Positions 46,601 through 54,359 of a stretch of DNA of 64,000 nt are shown here, piece by piece. Each line of letters begins with the position of its first letter. The stretch's first letter is position 1. A program made the position numbers and the translations under genes. The stretch comes from Halomonas salipaludis (lineage in GTDB: Bacteria > Pseudomonadota > Gammaproteobacteria > Pseudomonadales > Halomonadaceae): NCBI RefSeq assembly GCF_002286975.1, contig NZ_NSKB01000002.1, positions 62,001 to 126,000 on the forward strand. Reading direction: 5' to 3'. The notes beneath the pieces are model-generated. The model was not told the origin of the DNA and did no database searches. It saw nothing but the letters and a program-made list of their open reading frames with translations.

Positions 46601-47289
46601 ATCGCGCTGATCGCCTTGGCGTAGGCCCGGTGATAGCGGACGGCATCCTCGTCGGTGCGTGCCGCTTCGCCGAGCATATCGTAGGAGTAGGTGTAGCCCT
46701 GCTTCTCGAGTTCGCGGGCATTCTTCATGCCCTCCTCGATGGTCTGGCCGAGCACGAACTGGCGGCCGAGGATCTTCATCGACTGGCCAACGGCCTTGCG
46801 CACCACCGGTTCGCCCATGCGGCGGACCAGACCGCGCAGCGCCCGCGTCGGCCCCTTGGGATCCTCTTCCAGCACCTTGCCGGTCAGCAGCAGCGCCCAG
46901 GTCGAGGCGTTGACCATCGACGAGGACGACTTGCCCAGGTGGGCACCCCAGTCGGACGGCTCGATCTTGTCGTGGATCAGATCGTCGATGGTTTCCGCAT
47001 CTGGCACGCGCAGCAGCGCTTCAGCCAGACACATCAAGCCCACGCCCTCGGTGGTCGAGAGTCCGTACTCGGCCAGGAACGCCTCCATCATCGAGGGCGA
47101 CCTCTCCTTGCGCACCCGTGCCACATAGTTGGCGCCCACGGCGGCCACCTCGCGGCGCTCCTCCTCCGACAGTTTGATACGCTCGACAAGCGCCTGCAGC
47201 ACCGCTGCTTCATCGGCGTCGTAGTTGGCGCGGATGCGTGCCCGGAGGTCTGCCGAATCGATGTGCAGATATCGCTTGGCGTCGTTCAT
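43624..47289 (-). CDS. putA: Bifunctional proline dehydrogenase / P5C dehydrogenase PutA
   Basis: A 1221-residue enzyme converting proline to glutamate. The proline dehydrogenase barrel (about residues 190-500) contains FNIDAEEQDRLDLSLDV and VRLVKGAYWDTEIK. The aldehyde dehydrogenase domain (about 530-1000) holds the catalytic Cys in SAGQRCSALRM. A C-terminal conserved domain follows. The N-terminus (MNDAKRYLHIDSADLRARI) has no ribbon-helix-helix domain, so unlike E. coli PutA it cannot repress its own operon directly. It lies 94 bases after putP on the same strand, with a hairpin between. Regulation must come from elsewhere. Confidence 0.97.
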   Translation of the reverse strand: MNDAKRYLHIDSADLRARIRANYDADEAAVLQALVERIKLSEEERREVAAVGANYVARVRKERSPSMMEAFLAEYGLSTTEGVGLMCLAEALLRVPDAETIDDLIHDKIEPSDWGAHLGKSSSSMVNASTWALLLTGKVLEEDPKGPTRALRGLVRRMGEPVVRKAVGQSMKILGRQFVLGQTIEEGMKNARELEKQGYTYSYDMLGEAARTDEDAVRYHRAYAKAISAIAKQAKGDVRGSPGISVKLSALHPRYEYTHRDTVMAELVPRARELVQQAAKANIGFNIDAEEQDRLDLSLDVIEALMSDPSLDGWDGFGVVVQAYGRRAAPVIEALYELAERFDRKIMVRLVKGAYWDTEIKLSQEMGVKTFPVYTRKVNTDVSYMACAQMLLDRRDRIYPQFATHNAHTCAAVVAMAGGDKESYEFQRLHGMGESLHHIVKQAEGTHCRIYAPVGAHRDLLAYLVRRLLENGANSSFVNQVVDSSIPPSEVSKDPVSGFQQLGKDVSSPLIRQPGELFAPDRKNSKGYRINEPASILPLLKAREAFADATWTAGPMLVGSPAPQGPARDALSPADGSRVIGKVHEATLEEVAAALDAAEQGFREWSARPAAQRAEVLHRTADLYEAHIAELTVIATREAGKMMFDGIAEVREAVDFLRFYANEAERLEAEEPGSARGMFVCISPWNFPLAIFTGQIAAALAAGNAVLAKPAEQTPLIAARAVELMREAGLPEAALQLLPGDGPTVGGPLTNDPRIAGVCFTGSTPVAQIIHQALAQNAGPDAVLIAETGGLNAMIVDSTALTEQAVRDILISSFQSAGQRCSALRMLYVQEEARERLLHMLDGAMDALTIGDPWNTDTDVSPVIDAEAQADISAYVAEQEKTGKVMKTLPVPDTGTFVTPAVVEVGGIEDLEREIFGPVLHVATFKARDIDKVVDAINDRGYGLTFGLHTRIDDRVQQIVERIHVGNIYVNRNQIGAIVGSQPFGGEGLSGTGPKAGGPLYVSRFRRTAPAERYDAPQGKAVTLEALQPALDGLDSRNWAARPDRVEVLRRALSGKGGVVRRALNETAALDMTPQTLPGPTGESNRLSQYPKGPVLCLGPTLDIALAQAAQALGTGCAAVVVATGAEQAVKPLIDAGAPLVGLDGIVMPKALSDLNGIAAVAAAGASDWTRELRLALAKRDGAIIPLETQVIAPERYVVERHLCIDTTAAGGNASLLATAE

Positions 47290-47341
47290 GCTGAATCTCT
47301 CCTTGCTACCCGAGACGTAGCATTGATGCGCCGCATAGTTG

Positions 47342-47359
47342 GAGCTCCCGCAGGAGCTC
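47342..47359 (-). terminator. Hairpin between putP and putA
   Basis: GAGCTCC-CGCA-GGAGCTC is a perfect 7-base-pair stem in the 94-base spacer after the putP stop and before putA. It lacks a strong T tract and may only attenuate transcription. Confidence 0.4.
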
Positions 47360-47383
47360 TCTCACTACGTGGACTGCGCCCTG

Positions 47384-48874
47384 CTAGCGAGTGATGTGCT
47401 GATATTCACCAGCATCGGCCGTCACGCTGCTCACCACCATGATGGCAACAAAGGAAGCGATGAAGCCAGGAATAATCTCGTATACACCGGGGCCACCCAT
47501 AAACTCACCGTTCCAGCCCAGGGTGATCCAGATCATCACGGTGGCGGCACCCACCACCATGCCGGCGATGGCGCCGGCGCCGTTGGTGCGAGGCCACATC
47601 AGCGACAGAATGATCAGCGGGCCGAATGCCGCCCCGAAGCCCGCCCAAGCGTTACTGACCAGCCCCAGCACCTGAGAGTCTTCATCGGACGCAATCACGG
47701 CGGCCACGATACCCACCAGCACCACACACACGCGGCCCACGGCCACGCACTGCTGCTCGGTCGCGTTCTTATGCAGGAACAGGCGGTAGAAGTCCTCGGT
47801 CAACGACGAAGACGACACCAACAGCTGACTGGAAATCGTGCTCATGATGGCCGCCAGCAGCGCCGCATAGAGGAAGCCGGTAATCAGCGGATGGAACAGC
47901 AGCTCCGCGAGGATGATAAAGATCGTTTCCGGGTCCTCGACGTCCATGCCGTTGCGGATCGCATAGGCGCGGCCGAAGATCCCCAGCGAGACCGCACCGA
48001 TCAGCGAGATAAGCATCCAGCTCATGCCGATGTTGCGGGCAACCGGAACGTCCTTCAGCGAGCGGATCGCCATGAAGCGCACGATGATATGCGGCTGACC
48101 GAAATAGCCCAGCCCCCAGGTCACCGCCGACAGCCAGCCGATAAAGGTCAGCCCCGAGGTCCAGGAGAGCAGCGTGGGATCGACTTCATTCAAGGTCTGT
48201 GAGGCCTGGCTAAAACCGCCGCCCCCTTCGCCGAAGAGCACCACCGCCGGCATGATCACCAGCGCCAGCATCATGATGCAGCCCTGCACGAAGTCGGTCA
48301 TGCTCACGGCCAGGAAGCCGCCGACGACGGTATAGATCAGCACCACGCCGAGGGTGATCATGACCCCCATGGCGTAGTTGCTCATGTCGCCGAAGTTGTA
48401 TATCCCGGCGAACGCGCTTTCGAACAGCTTGCCGCCCGCTACCAAGCCTGACGCGGTGTAGACCGCAAAGAAGATCACGATGACGATGGCGGACACCGTC
48501 CGCAGAGAGAGCGCCCGAGTCGGAAACCGGTTGGCCAGGAACGCCGGGATGGTAATCGCATTGCCGTAATGCACGGTCTGCTCACGAAGCCGCGGCGCCA
48601 CCAGGGTCCAGTTGAAGAACGCACCCACCAGCAGGCCGATACCGATCCACGCCGAGCCCAGGCCGGAGACGAACATTGCCCCGGGCAGCCCCAGCAGCAG
48701 CCAGCCACTCATGTCCGATGCGCCGGCTGACAACGCCGCCACTTGCGGGCTGAGGCCTCGGCCACCCAGCATATAATCCTCGGATGAGGCCGTCGCTTTG
48801 CGCATGGCATAGATGCCGATGGCGATCATCAGCGCAAAGTAACCAAACAAGCTAATCCAAACACCAGTAGCCAT
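47384..48874 (-). CDS. putP: Sodium/proline symporter PutP
   Basis: A 496-residue solute:sodium symporter with about 13 membrane helices. It opens WISLFGYFALMIAIGIYAMRKATASSEDYMLGGRGLSPQ. The family Na+ site region SAGASDMSGWLLLGLPGAMFVSG (about residues 52-74) and the GWLSAVTWGLGYFGQPHIIVRFMAI block are conserved. It imports proline with Na+, for nutrition or as an osmoprotectant. The start at 48874 follows GGGAGA; an in-frame ATG at 48952 was rejected. Shares a strand with putA. Confidence 0.96.
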   Translation of the reverse strand: MATGVWISLFGYFALMIAIGIYAMRKATASSEDYMLGGRGLSPQVAALSAGASDMSGWLLLGLPGAMFVSGLGSAWIGIGLLVGAFFNWTLVAPRLREQTVHYGNAITIPAFLANRFPTRALSLRTVSAIVIVIFFAVYTASGLVAGGKLFESAFAGIYNFGDMSNYAMGVMITLGVVLIYTVVGGFLAVSMTDFVQGCIMMLALVIMPAVVLFGEGGGGFSQASQTLNEVDPTLLSWTSGLTFIGWLSAVTWGLGYFGQPHIIVRFMAIRSLKDVPVARNIGMSWMLISLIGAVSLGIFGRAYAIRNGMDVEDPETIFIILAELLFHPLITGFLYAALLAAIMSTISSQLLVSSSSLTEDFYRLFLHKNATEQQCVAVGRVCVVLVGIVAAVIASDEDSQVLGLVSNAWAGFGAAFGPLIILSLMWPRTNGAGAIAGMVVGAATVMIWITLGWNGEFMGGPGVYEIIPGFIASFVAIMVVSSVTADAGEYQHITR

Positions 48875-49390
48875 GAACGTTCTCCCGTTCGTCAGGGTAG
48901 AACCAGCACCGTCAGGCAAACGCTTTACCCGTGATGAGCCCGGTGGTGGCACGCATTTTTAACGCCGCTTTTTATTCGCGTCACTCATTCGCGTAACAAG
49001 GCGGTACTGCCTGTGACGCCAGTCGTTCATCGCCATGCTCACCTCCTCCCGTTACATTTCGCCTTGTATGTATTCAAGAAATCAGCCTCCTTCCTTCTTT
49101 TGGTCCCACGTGATAGCCATCATGATGCTCACCACGATAGGTCTCTCTACTTATCAGGAGTTTGCTTAACATTACAAAGCGTAGCAGGTAATTCACTCCG
49201 CTGGCCTGCCGTCCTGCATACGGTGATTGGCCACCGCCGGCGATGAATTTACGACAAGAGCACGAAGCGAATAACAGACAGTTGCGTGCCACCCCATAAC
49301 CCATAAGAGATGGGTAATGCCGGGCTGAACGAGAAAGGCCGTCGACTCGCGCAAGGGCAAGGGCAAGGACGCGAGGTAGTGACACCGCCA
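48875..49390. other. Long spacer upstream of putP
   Basis: About 515 bases between putP and the tRNA-Ser terminator with no convincing gene. It is A/T-richer than neighbours and contains a direct repeat ATTCGCGT (near 48976 and 48989). On the minus strand TTGTAA near 49178 and GATAAG near 49156 could be a sigma-70 promoter for putP, but this is weak. A long leader is consistent with osmotic control, which is inference. Confidence 0.45.
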
Positions 49391-49421
49391 GAAAAAGAAA
49401 AAGCCGCTGAAATCAGCGGCT
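49391..49421 (-). terminator. Rho-independent terminator of tRNA-Ser
   Basis: On the minus strand AGCCGCTGATTTCAGCGGCT forms an 8-base-pair stem, followed by TTTTCTTTTTC. It lies 14 bases after the tRNA CCA end and is a textbook intrinsic terminator. Confidence 0.85.
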
Positions 49422-49434
49422 TTCTCGATATTTG

Positions 49435-49522
49435 TGGCGGAGGGGGAGGGATTCGAACCCTCGAAGCCTTTCGACTTACACACTTTCCAGGCGTGCTCCT
49501 TCGACCACTCGGACACCCCTCC
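49435..49522 (-). tRNA. tRNA-Ser(GGA)
   Basis: An 88-nucleotide type II tRNA with encoded CCA. The acceptor arm opens GGAGGGG and closes CCCCTCCG. The anticodon GGA lies in CCTGGAAAG, the variable arm is long (as in all tRNA-Ser), and the T loop reads GGTTCGAATCC. It reads UCC/UCU codons. Confidence 0.96.
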
Positions 49523-49643
49523 ACATTGTGGCTCTTTCGCAGGATCGGGCGGCGTTAGCGGCTCGGCCTATGCGTCAGAACGGCGCACACTGTAACGAGC
49601 CAAGCCTGTGATTGCAAGCCGTTTTTCCGCTGCGGGCGGGGCG

Positions 49644-50162
49644 TCAGGTGGGCGATGAGGGCAGTACGGCATAGTCGCCGCCAGCCTCGAAGCAGAGCGT
49701 TTCGCCGCAGTAGAGGTGCTGAACGAGACTGATGCGGCCCTTGCCGCGGTTGGTGAGTCGTTCCCTCAACGCGGCCACGCCATCCGCCGAGGCGGGCTCG
49801 CAGCGCAGGCGGTAGTCGCCGCTGACCGGGGCCAGGAAACGCTGCCGGGCATCGGCGATGACCACGTCCTGAGCACGCCCCTGCTGGCGCAGCCACAGGG
49901 TCAGCCAGCACCAGCCGATCAGGATGGCCTGAGAGGCCATGGCGCCGCCGAAGCCGGTGCCCTTGTCGTTGAGGCTGGGAGCCAACTCGAGATGCCATTC
50001 GAGCGCCTCACCGTCCAGTCCCATGCGCTGGATGCCGAGATGCGCCACCTGGGGTATGGCCTGCTGCAGCCAGTGCTGAAATGCCTCCAGGTCATCCCCC
50101 AGCCCCGCCTTCGGCAGCGCCAGGCGCGGGTGTGGCTGGCCGGGGCGGCGCGGTATATCCAT
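49644..50162 (-). CDS. YiiD-type thioesterase (YiiD_C domain)
   Basis: A 172-residue hot-dog-fold protein. DKGTGFGGAMASQAILIGWCWLTLWL (about residues 66-91) matches the YiiD_C domain, here without the N-terminal acetyltransferase of E. coli YiiD. Its ATG overlaps the nitroreductase stop (TGATG). A longer reading upstream lies inside the nitroreductase gene in another frame and was rejected. Probable acyl-CoA thioesterase. Confidence 0.8.
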   Translation of the reverse strand: MDIPRRPGQPHPRLALPKAGLGDDLEAFQHWLQQAIPQVAHLGIQRMGLDGEALEWHLELAPSLNDKGTGFGGAMASQAILIGWCWLTLWLRQQGRAQDVVIADARQRFLAPVSGDYRLRCEPASADGVAALRERLTNRGKGRISLVQHLYCGETLCFEAGGDYAVLPSSPT

Positions 50163-50722
50163 CAGTCCCAGCGCTCGACGAAGTCGGCCGGGTCGCGCTC
50201 GGGAAGCGGCTTGTGGCGCCCGGCCAGCTGACCGAGGTAAAGAAAGCCGACGATCTCGTCGTGCTCGCCAAGGCCAAGCCCCTTGCGCACGGTGCTGTTG
50301 AAGGCGTAGTGGCCGCTGCGCCACATGGCGCCGAGGCCCAGGGCATGGGCGGCGAGTACGATGCCGTGGGCGGCGCAGCCGGCGGAAATCACCTGCTCCA
50401 CTGGCGGTACCTTGGGCAGATCCGGGGTCACCTTGGCAATCACCGCGATCACCATCGGTGCGCGAAGGGGCTTCTTGCGCGCGGCGTTCAGGGTGTCATC
50501 GCCACTGTGCGGGTCGTCGCGGTACTCGGCCTCGGCGAACAGCTCACCGAGGCGGTCGAGGCCCTTGCCGGAGAACTCGATGAAGCGCCATGGCGTCAAT
50601 TCCTTGTGGTCGGGCGCGCGCAGCGCGGCGCGGTACAGCGCCTCGCACTGGGCGGCGTCAGGGGGCGGGCCCATCAGCTTGCCCATGGAACTGCGCTCGT
50701 GCAGCAGCGTCATGGCATCCAT
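50162..50722 (-). CDS. Nitroreductase family protein (YdjA-like)
   Basis: A 186-residue FMN-dependent oxidoreductase of the small YdjA subgroup. PDAAQCEALYRAALRAPDHKELTPWRFIEF carries the FMN phosphate-binding Arg/His/Lys, and GLGAMWRSGHYAF and HDEIVGFLYLG are typical of the C-terminal half. It is coupled to the thioesterase gene. The natural substrate is unknown. Confidence 0.9.
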   Translation of the reverse strand: MDAMTLLHERSSMGKLMGPPPDAAQCEALYRAALRAPDHKELTPWRFIEFSGKGLDRLGELFAEAEYRDDPHSGDDTLNAARKKPLRAPMVIAVIAKVTPDLPKVPPVEQVISAGCAAHGIVLAAHALGLGAMWRSGHYAFNSTVRKGLGLGEHDEIVGFLYLGQLAGRHKPLPERDPADFVERWD

Positions 50723-50774
50723 CCGGCGTCTCCTCGTAGTGGTGTCGAATAGGCCACCAGCTTACCGCAGTGGC

Positions 50775-51611
50775 TTACTGCCGAGCCAGGCGCAGCGGCT
50801 CCGGCGGGCGCTCGCCGGGGGTCGCGCGCCAGGGGCTGATATCCAGGCCGCCGCGACGCACGTAGCGCGCCAGCACCAGCAGCCGTTCGGGTCGGGCGCG
50901 GACCATCAGGTCGCTGAAGATGTGCTCGACGCAGTGCTCATGGAAGTCCTGGTGCTGGCGATAGCCGATCAGGTAGCGCAGCAACCCTTCACGGTCGAGC
51001 CGGGGGCCGCGGTAGCGGATCATCACGCTGCCCCAGTCGGGCTGGCCGGTGACCGGGCAGTTGGACTTGAGCAGGTGCGAGTGCAGCGTCTCCTCGACGA
51101 TCTCCTCCCCTACCTTCAGATGGGCGGCACTCGGAGTGTAGTCGTCGACCTCGATGTCCAGGTCATCCAGGCACTCGCCGGGCAGGCGCCGCGGTGCCAG
51201 CGCCTGGTCGTCGACGCCGAATAGTGCTACCTCGACGGCTGATCCGGCCACGCCGCTCAGATCACGCTCGAGCTTCGCTATCACCTCTTCGCGGCTGGCG
51301 AAGCGGGTCTGATTGAAGCCGTTGAGATAGAGCTTCCACGACTTCGACTCGATCAGATTCGGCGAGTCCGCCGGCAGCCGGAAGCGCGCCACCGCCACCA
51401 GCGGCTTGCCGCGGGCGTTGAGCCAGGAGACCTCGAAGGCGTGCCACTCGTCCTCGCCAACGAACGGCAAGGCGCCCTCCTCGATGCCTAGCGGCGCGCG
51501 GTTGGCGGCCCGCGGGATGGAATAGAGCAGCGTGGCGTCGTAGCGCTCCGGGTAGGCCGATTCGCGGCCCAGCGGAGCGTGTTGCAGGGTATCGGGACGA
51601 TGCTGGCTCAT
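50775..51611 (-). CDS. queF: NADPH-dependent 7-cyano-7-deazaguanine reductase QueF
   Basis: A 278-residue two-domain (YqcD-type) QueF that reduces preQ0 to preQ1 in queuosine biosynthesis. The catalytic Cys185 and Asp192 are in LKSNCPVTGQPDWGS, and the second-domain motif FHEHCVEHIFSDL is conserved. The ATG at 51611 was chosen as it overlaps the ABC permease stop by four bases; an upstream extension in frame is antisense-like and rejected. Linkage to an ABC exporter is a context, not a pathway, clue. Confidence 0.95.
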   Translation of the reverse strand: MSQHRPDTLQHAPLGRESAYPERYDATLLYSIPRAANRAPLGIEEGALPFVGEDEWHAFEVSWLNARGKPLVAVARFRLPADSPNLIESKSWKLYLNGFNQTRFASREEVIAKLERDLSGVAGSAVEVALFGVDDQALAPRRLPGECLDDLDIEVDDYTPSAAHLKVGEEIVEETLHSHLLKSNCPVTGQPDWGSVMIRYRGPRLDREGLLRYLIGYRQHQDFHEHCVEHIFSDLMVRARPERLLVLARYVRRGGLDISPWRATPGERPPEPLRLARQ

Positions 51612-52381
51612 GAACGAATTCCCTTGCCGTGTTCGAGCATCCACAGCGCAATGCCGAACAGCACCACGATAAAGGCCACGATGGCGCTCAGCGCCCAGAC
51701 CACCGGGATGTCCGAGACGCCCAGGAAGCCATAGCGGAACACGTTGACCATGTACAGGATTGGGTTGAGCATCGACACCCCCTGCCACAGCGCTGGCAGC
51801 ATCGAGATCGAGTAGAACACCCCGCCGAGGTAGGTCAACGGCGTGAGGATGAAGGTCGGCACGATGGAGATATCGTCGAACTTGTCGGCCAGCAGCGCAT
51901 TGATGAAGCCGCCGATGGAGAACAGCGCCGAGGTCAGCACCACCACCACGATGGTCAAAATTGGGTGGGCCATGCTGATACGCGTAAAGAACAGCGACAC
52001 TATGGTCACGATCAGCCCTACGCCCAGCCCGCGCGCCATCCCCCCCAGCACGAAGCCGGTCAGGATAACCCAGTTGGGCATCGGCGAGACCATCATCTCC
52101 TCGATGGAGCGCTGGAACTTGTTGGAGAAGAAGGATGACGCGACGTTGGAGTAGCTGTTGGTGATCACCGCCATCATGATCAGCCCGGGGACGATGAAGT
52201 CCATGTAGCTGAAGCCATCCATGTCGCCGATCCGCGAGCCGATCAGGTTGCCGAAGATGATGAAGTACATGGTCATGGTGATCGACGGCGGCAGCAGGGT
52301 CTGCGGCCAGATCCGCGTGAAGCGCTTGATCTCCTTGTGCACCAGGGTCCATAGCGCGATGGCGATCTGTGTCGGGCTCAT
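51608..52381 (-). CDS. yadH: ABC transporter permease (YadH-like, ABC-2 type)
   Basis: A 257-residue inner-membrane protein with six helices. FIVPGLIMMAVITNSYSNVASSFFSNKFQRSIEEMMVSPM is the conserved first-half motif, and LTYLGGVFYSISMLP the second. It matches the E. coli YadH family of ABC-2 exporters. Four-base overlaps with both neighbours show tight coupling: yadG-yadH-queF. Confidence 0.92.
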   Translation of the reverse strand: MSPTQIAIALWTLVHKEIKRFTRIWPQTLLPPSITMTMYFIIFGNLIGSRIGDMDGFSYMDFIVPGLIMMAVITNSYSNVASSFFSNKFQRSIEEMMVSPMPNWVILTGFVLGGMARGLGVGLIVTIVSLFFTRISMAHPILTIVVVVLTSALFSIGGFINALLADKFDDISIVPTFILTPLTYLGGVFYSISMLPALWQGVSMLNPILYMVNVFRYGFLGVSDIPVVWALSAIVAFIVVLFGIALWMLEHGKGIRS

Positions 52382-53343
52382 GGGCGCGCCTCCGCCGCGG
52401 CAGCGGCACGCGCAAGGTCGGCATTGCCCTGCTCGACCATGGTTACGAACATCTCCTCGAGGCGGTTGGCGCGGTTGCGCATCGACACCACCTCGATGCC
52501 CTGTTCGCCCAGGGCGGCGAAGATATCGTTGAGCCGCTGCCCGCGGTGCACCATGACCGCGAGCTGGGCGCCGTCTACCTGCTGCACCTCGAAGCCTTCG
52601 ATGTGCGGCACCGCCTCCAGCGGTGCGGCCAGGTCGAACAGGAAGGTCTCGGTGTCGAGCTCGGTGAGCAGTGCCCTGACGCTGGTATTACGGATGATCT
52701 CGCCGTGGTTGATGATCGCCACGTTGCGACACAGGCTCTCGGCTTCCTCGAGGTAGTGGGTGGTGAGAATGATGGTGGTGCCCTCCTCGCGGTTGATGCG
52801 GCGCAGGTACTCCCACATGCTGCGGCGCAGCTCGATATCCACCCCGGCGGTAGGCTCGTCGAGGATCAGCAGCTTGGGGCGGTGCATCAGCGCGCGGGCG
52901 ATCATCAGCCGGCGCTTCATGCCGCCGGAGAGCATCCGCGCGCTGCCATCGCGCTTGTCCCACAGGCCGAGGTCGCCGAGCAGCCGCTTGGCGCGGGGCA
53001 AGGCCTCGCTGCGCGGCATGCCGTAGTAGCCGGCCTGGGCCAGCACGATATCGATGACCTTCTCGAACTGGTTGAAGTTGAACTCCTGGGGCACCACGCC
53101 GAGGTGATACTTGGCGCGGGCGAAATCGCGGTCGGTATCGATGCCAAAGATCGAGATCTGACCGGCGCTCTTCTGCACCAGTGAGCAGACCACGCCGAGG
53201 GTGGTCGACTTGCCGGCCCCGTTGGGCCCGAGCAGCGCGAAGAAGTCGCCCTGTTGCACGTCGAGATCGATGCCCTTGAGGGCGTGAAAACCGTTGCCGT
53301 AGACCTTGGTCAGCCCACGGATGGACAGCGCCGGTGTGGCCAT
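52378..53343 (-). CDS. yadG: ABC transporter ATP-binding protein (YadG-like)
   Basis: A 321-residue ATPase with Walker A GPNGAGKSTT, signature motif LSGGMKRRLMIARALMH, Walker B LLILDEPTAGVD and the switch His in TTHYLEEAE. The C-terminal 80 residues are an accessory domain as in E. coli YadG. It pairs with the downstream permease; the exported compound is unknown. Confidence 0.94.
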   Translation of the reverse strand: MATPALSIRGLTKVYGNGFHALKGIDLDVQQGDFFALLGPNGAGKSTTLGVVCSLVQKSAGQISIFGIDTDRDFARAKYHLGVVPQEFNFNQFEKVIDIVLAQAGYYGMPRSEALPRAKRLLGDLGLWDKRDGSARMLSGGMKRRLMIARALMHRPKLLILDEPTAGVDIELRRSMWEYLRRINREEGTTIILTTHYLEEAESLCRNVAIINHGEIIRNTSVRALLTELDTETFLFDLAAPLEAVPHIEGFEVQQVDGAQLAVMVHRGQRLNDIFAALGEQGIEVVSMRNRANRLEEMFVTMVEQGNADLARAAAAAEARP

Positions 53344-53444
53344 CGGGATCTCCCGGGAGATGGGTGAATCATTAGGCGACTAAAGATATGGCCGATCGTC
53401 GAGAATTCAAGGGCCTCGAGAATCAGATAAGGAAGGGGATTATT

Positions 53445-53519
53445 TGGAGCGGGAAAAGTGATTCGACCGGGCTGGCGCACCAGCTCGCGACCGTCACGTT
53501 GGCCTGCTCGGGACTCGCT
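53445..53519 (-). repeat. Degenerate tRNA-Gly 3'-end repeat, copy 1
   Basis: A 75-base unit directly after the CCA end of the first tRNA-Gly. It ends on the minus strand in GGTCGAATCACTTTTCCCGCTCCA-like sequence, imitating the T arm and 3' end of tRNA-Gly, but the rest is unrelated and includes a GCTGG-TGC-CCAGC hairpin. A near-identical unit follows the second tRNA-Gly. Confidence 0.7.
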
Positions 53520-53594
53520 TGGAGCGGGAAACGAGATTCGAACTCGCGACCCCAACCTTGGCAAGGTTGTGCTCTACCACTGAGCTATTCCCGC
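53520..53594 (-). tRNA. tRNA-Gly(GCC), copy 1
   Basis: A 75-nucleotide tRNA with encoded CCA. The acceptor arm GCGGGAA/TTCCCGC, anticodon GCC in CTTGCCAAG and T loop AGTTCGAATCT are clear. It is identical to copies 2 and 3. Confidence 0.96.
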
Positions 53595-53616
53595 ATAATG
53601 AAGCGTGGCAGCAAGG

Positions 53617-53692
53617 TGGCGTCCCATAGGGGGTTCGAACCCCTGTTACCGCCGTGAAAGGGCGGTGTCCTGGACCACTAGACGAATGGGAC
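53617..53692 (-). tRNA. tRNA-Glu(UUC), copy 1
   Basis: A 76-nucleotide tRNA with encoded CCA, acceptor GTCCCAT, anticodon TTC in CCCTTTCACGG and T loop GGTTCGAACCC. It is identical to copies 2 and 3. A short T-rich tract follows it on the plus strand at 53699-53705. Confidence 0.96.
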
Positions 53693-53711
53693 GCAATATT
53701 TTTTTGGTGCT

Positions 53712-53785
53712 TGGAGCGGGAAACGAGATCGACCGGGCTGGCGCACCAGCTCGCGACCGTCACATTGGCCTGCTCGGGTCTTACT
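53712..53785 (-). repeat. Degenerate tRNA-Gly 3'-end repeat, copy 2
   Basis: A 74-base unit directly after the CCA end of the second tRNA-Gly, closely matching the unit at 53445-53519. Its 3' end on the minus strand, CGATCTCGTTTCCCGCTCCA, copies the last bases of tRNA-Gly almost exactly. The third tRNA-Gly has no such unit. Confidence 0.7.
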
Positions 53786-53860
53786 TGGAGCGGGAAACGA
53801 GATTCGAACTCGCGACCCCAACCTTGGCAAGGTTGTGCTCTACCACTGAGCTATTCCCGC
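53786..53860 (-). tRNA. tRNA-Gly(GCC), copy 2
   Basis: Identical to copy 1 in sequence: GCGGGAA acceptor, GCC anticodon and encoded CCA. Confidence 0.96.
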
Positions 53861-53887
53861 TTGTATCGCAACCTATCGATGATCGAG

Positions 53888-53963
53888 TGGCGTCCCATAG
53901 GGGGTTCGAACCCCTGTTACCGCCGTGAAAGGGCGGTGTCCTGGACCACTAGACGAATGGGAC
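53888..53963 (-). tRNA. tRNA-Glu(UUC), copy 2
   Basis: Identical to copy 1: anticodon TTC, encoded CCA, 76 nucleotides. Confidence 0.96.
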
Positions 53964-53980
53964 GCAGCGCTTGCGGTTCT

Positions 53981-54055
53981 TGGAGCGGGAAACGAGATTC
54001 GAACTCGCGACCCCAACCTTGGCAAGGTTGTGCTCTACCACTGAGCTATTCCCGC
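53981..54055 (-). tRNA. tRNA-Gly(GCC), copy 3
   Basis: Identical to copy 1, preceded on the minus strand by tRNA-Glu copy 3 with a 45-base spacer. Confidence 0.96.
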
Positions 54056-54100
54056 GCAGGCCCTTCACCAACCGATCATCCAGCACCTGACGAGAGGAAG

Positions 54101-54176
54101 TGGCGTCCCATAGGGGGTTCGAACCCCTGTTACCGCCGTGAAAGGGCGGTGTCCTGGACCACTAGACGAATGGGAC
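54101..54176 (-). tRNA. tRNA-Glu(UUC), copy 3
   Basis: The first gene of the tRNA array in transcription order. Sequence is the same as copies 1 and 2. The array promoter should lie between 54177 and about 54320 on the minus strand. Confidence 0.96.
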
Positions 54177-54359
54177 GCGGCGTTCCCTCATCGAGGTGGC
54201 GCGTATGTTACTGAGCGCCCATTAGGCTGTCAAGCGACTGCCCAAGCGGGATTTTCCCGACCGGCCAGCTACGCTGATAATAGCCGTGTCGAGACTAGCC
54301 AGACACCCCCCGAGCGGTGTTTGATGGCCACAGATTCACCCGCAGCGAGAGAGACCGCC

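Noticed and set aside
46000-47394. Long open frame (464 residues) on plus strand opposite putA
   Set aside because: It is antisense to the fully supported putA, with His/Ala/Gly-rich composition typical of the complement of high-GC genes.
49013-49246. 77-residue frame in the putP-tRNA spacer
   Set aside because: No ribosome-binding site and no recognisable protein features.
50775-52424. 549-residue version of QueF
   Set aside because: The upstream half is out of frame with the ABC permease it overlaps and has no family features; the real start is 51611.
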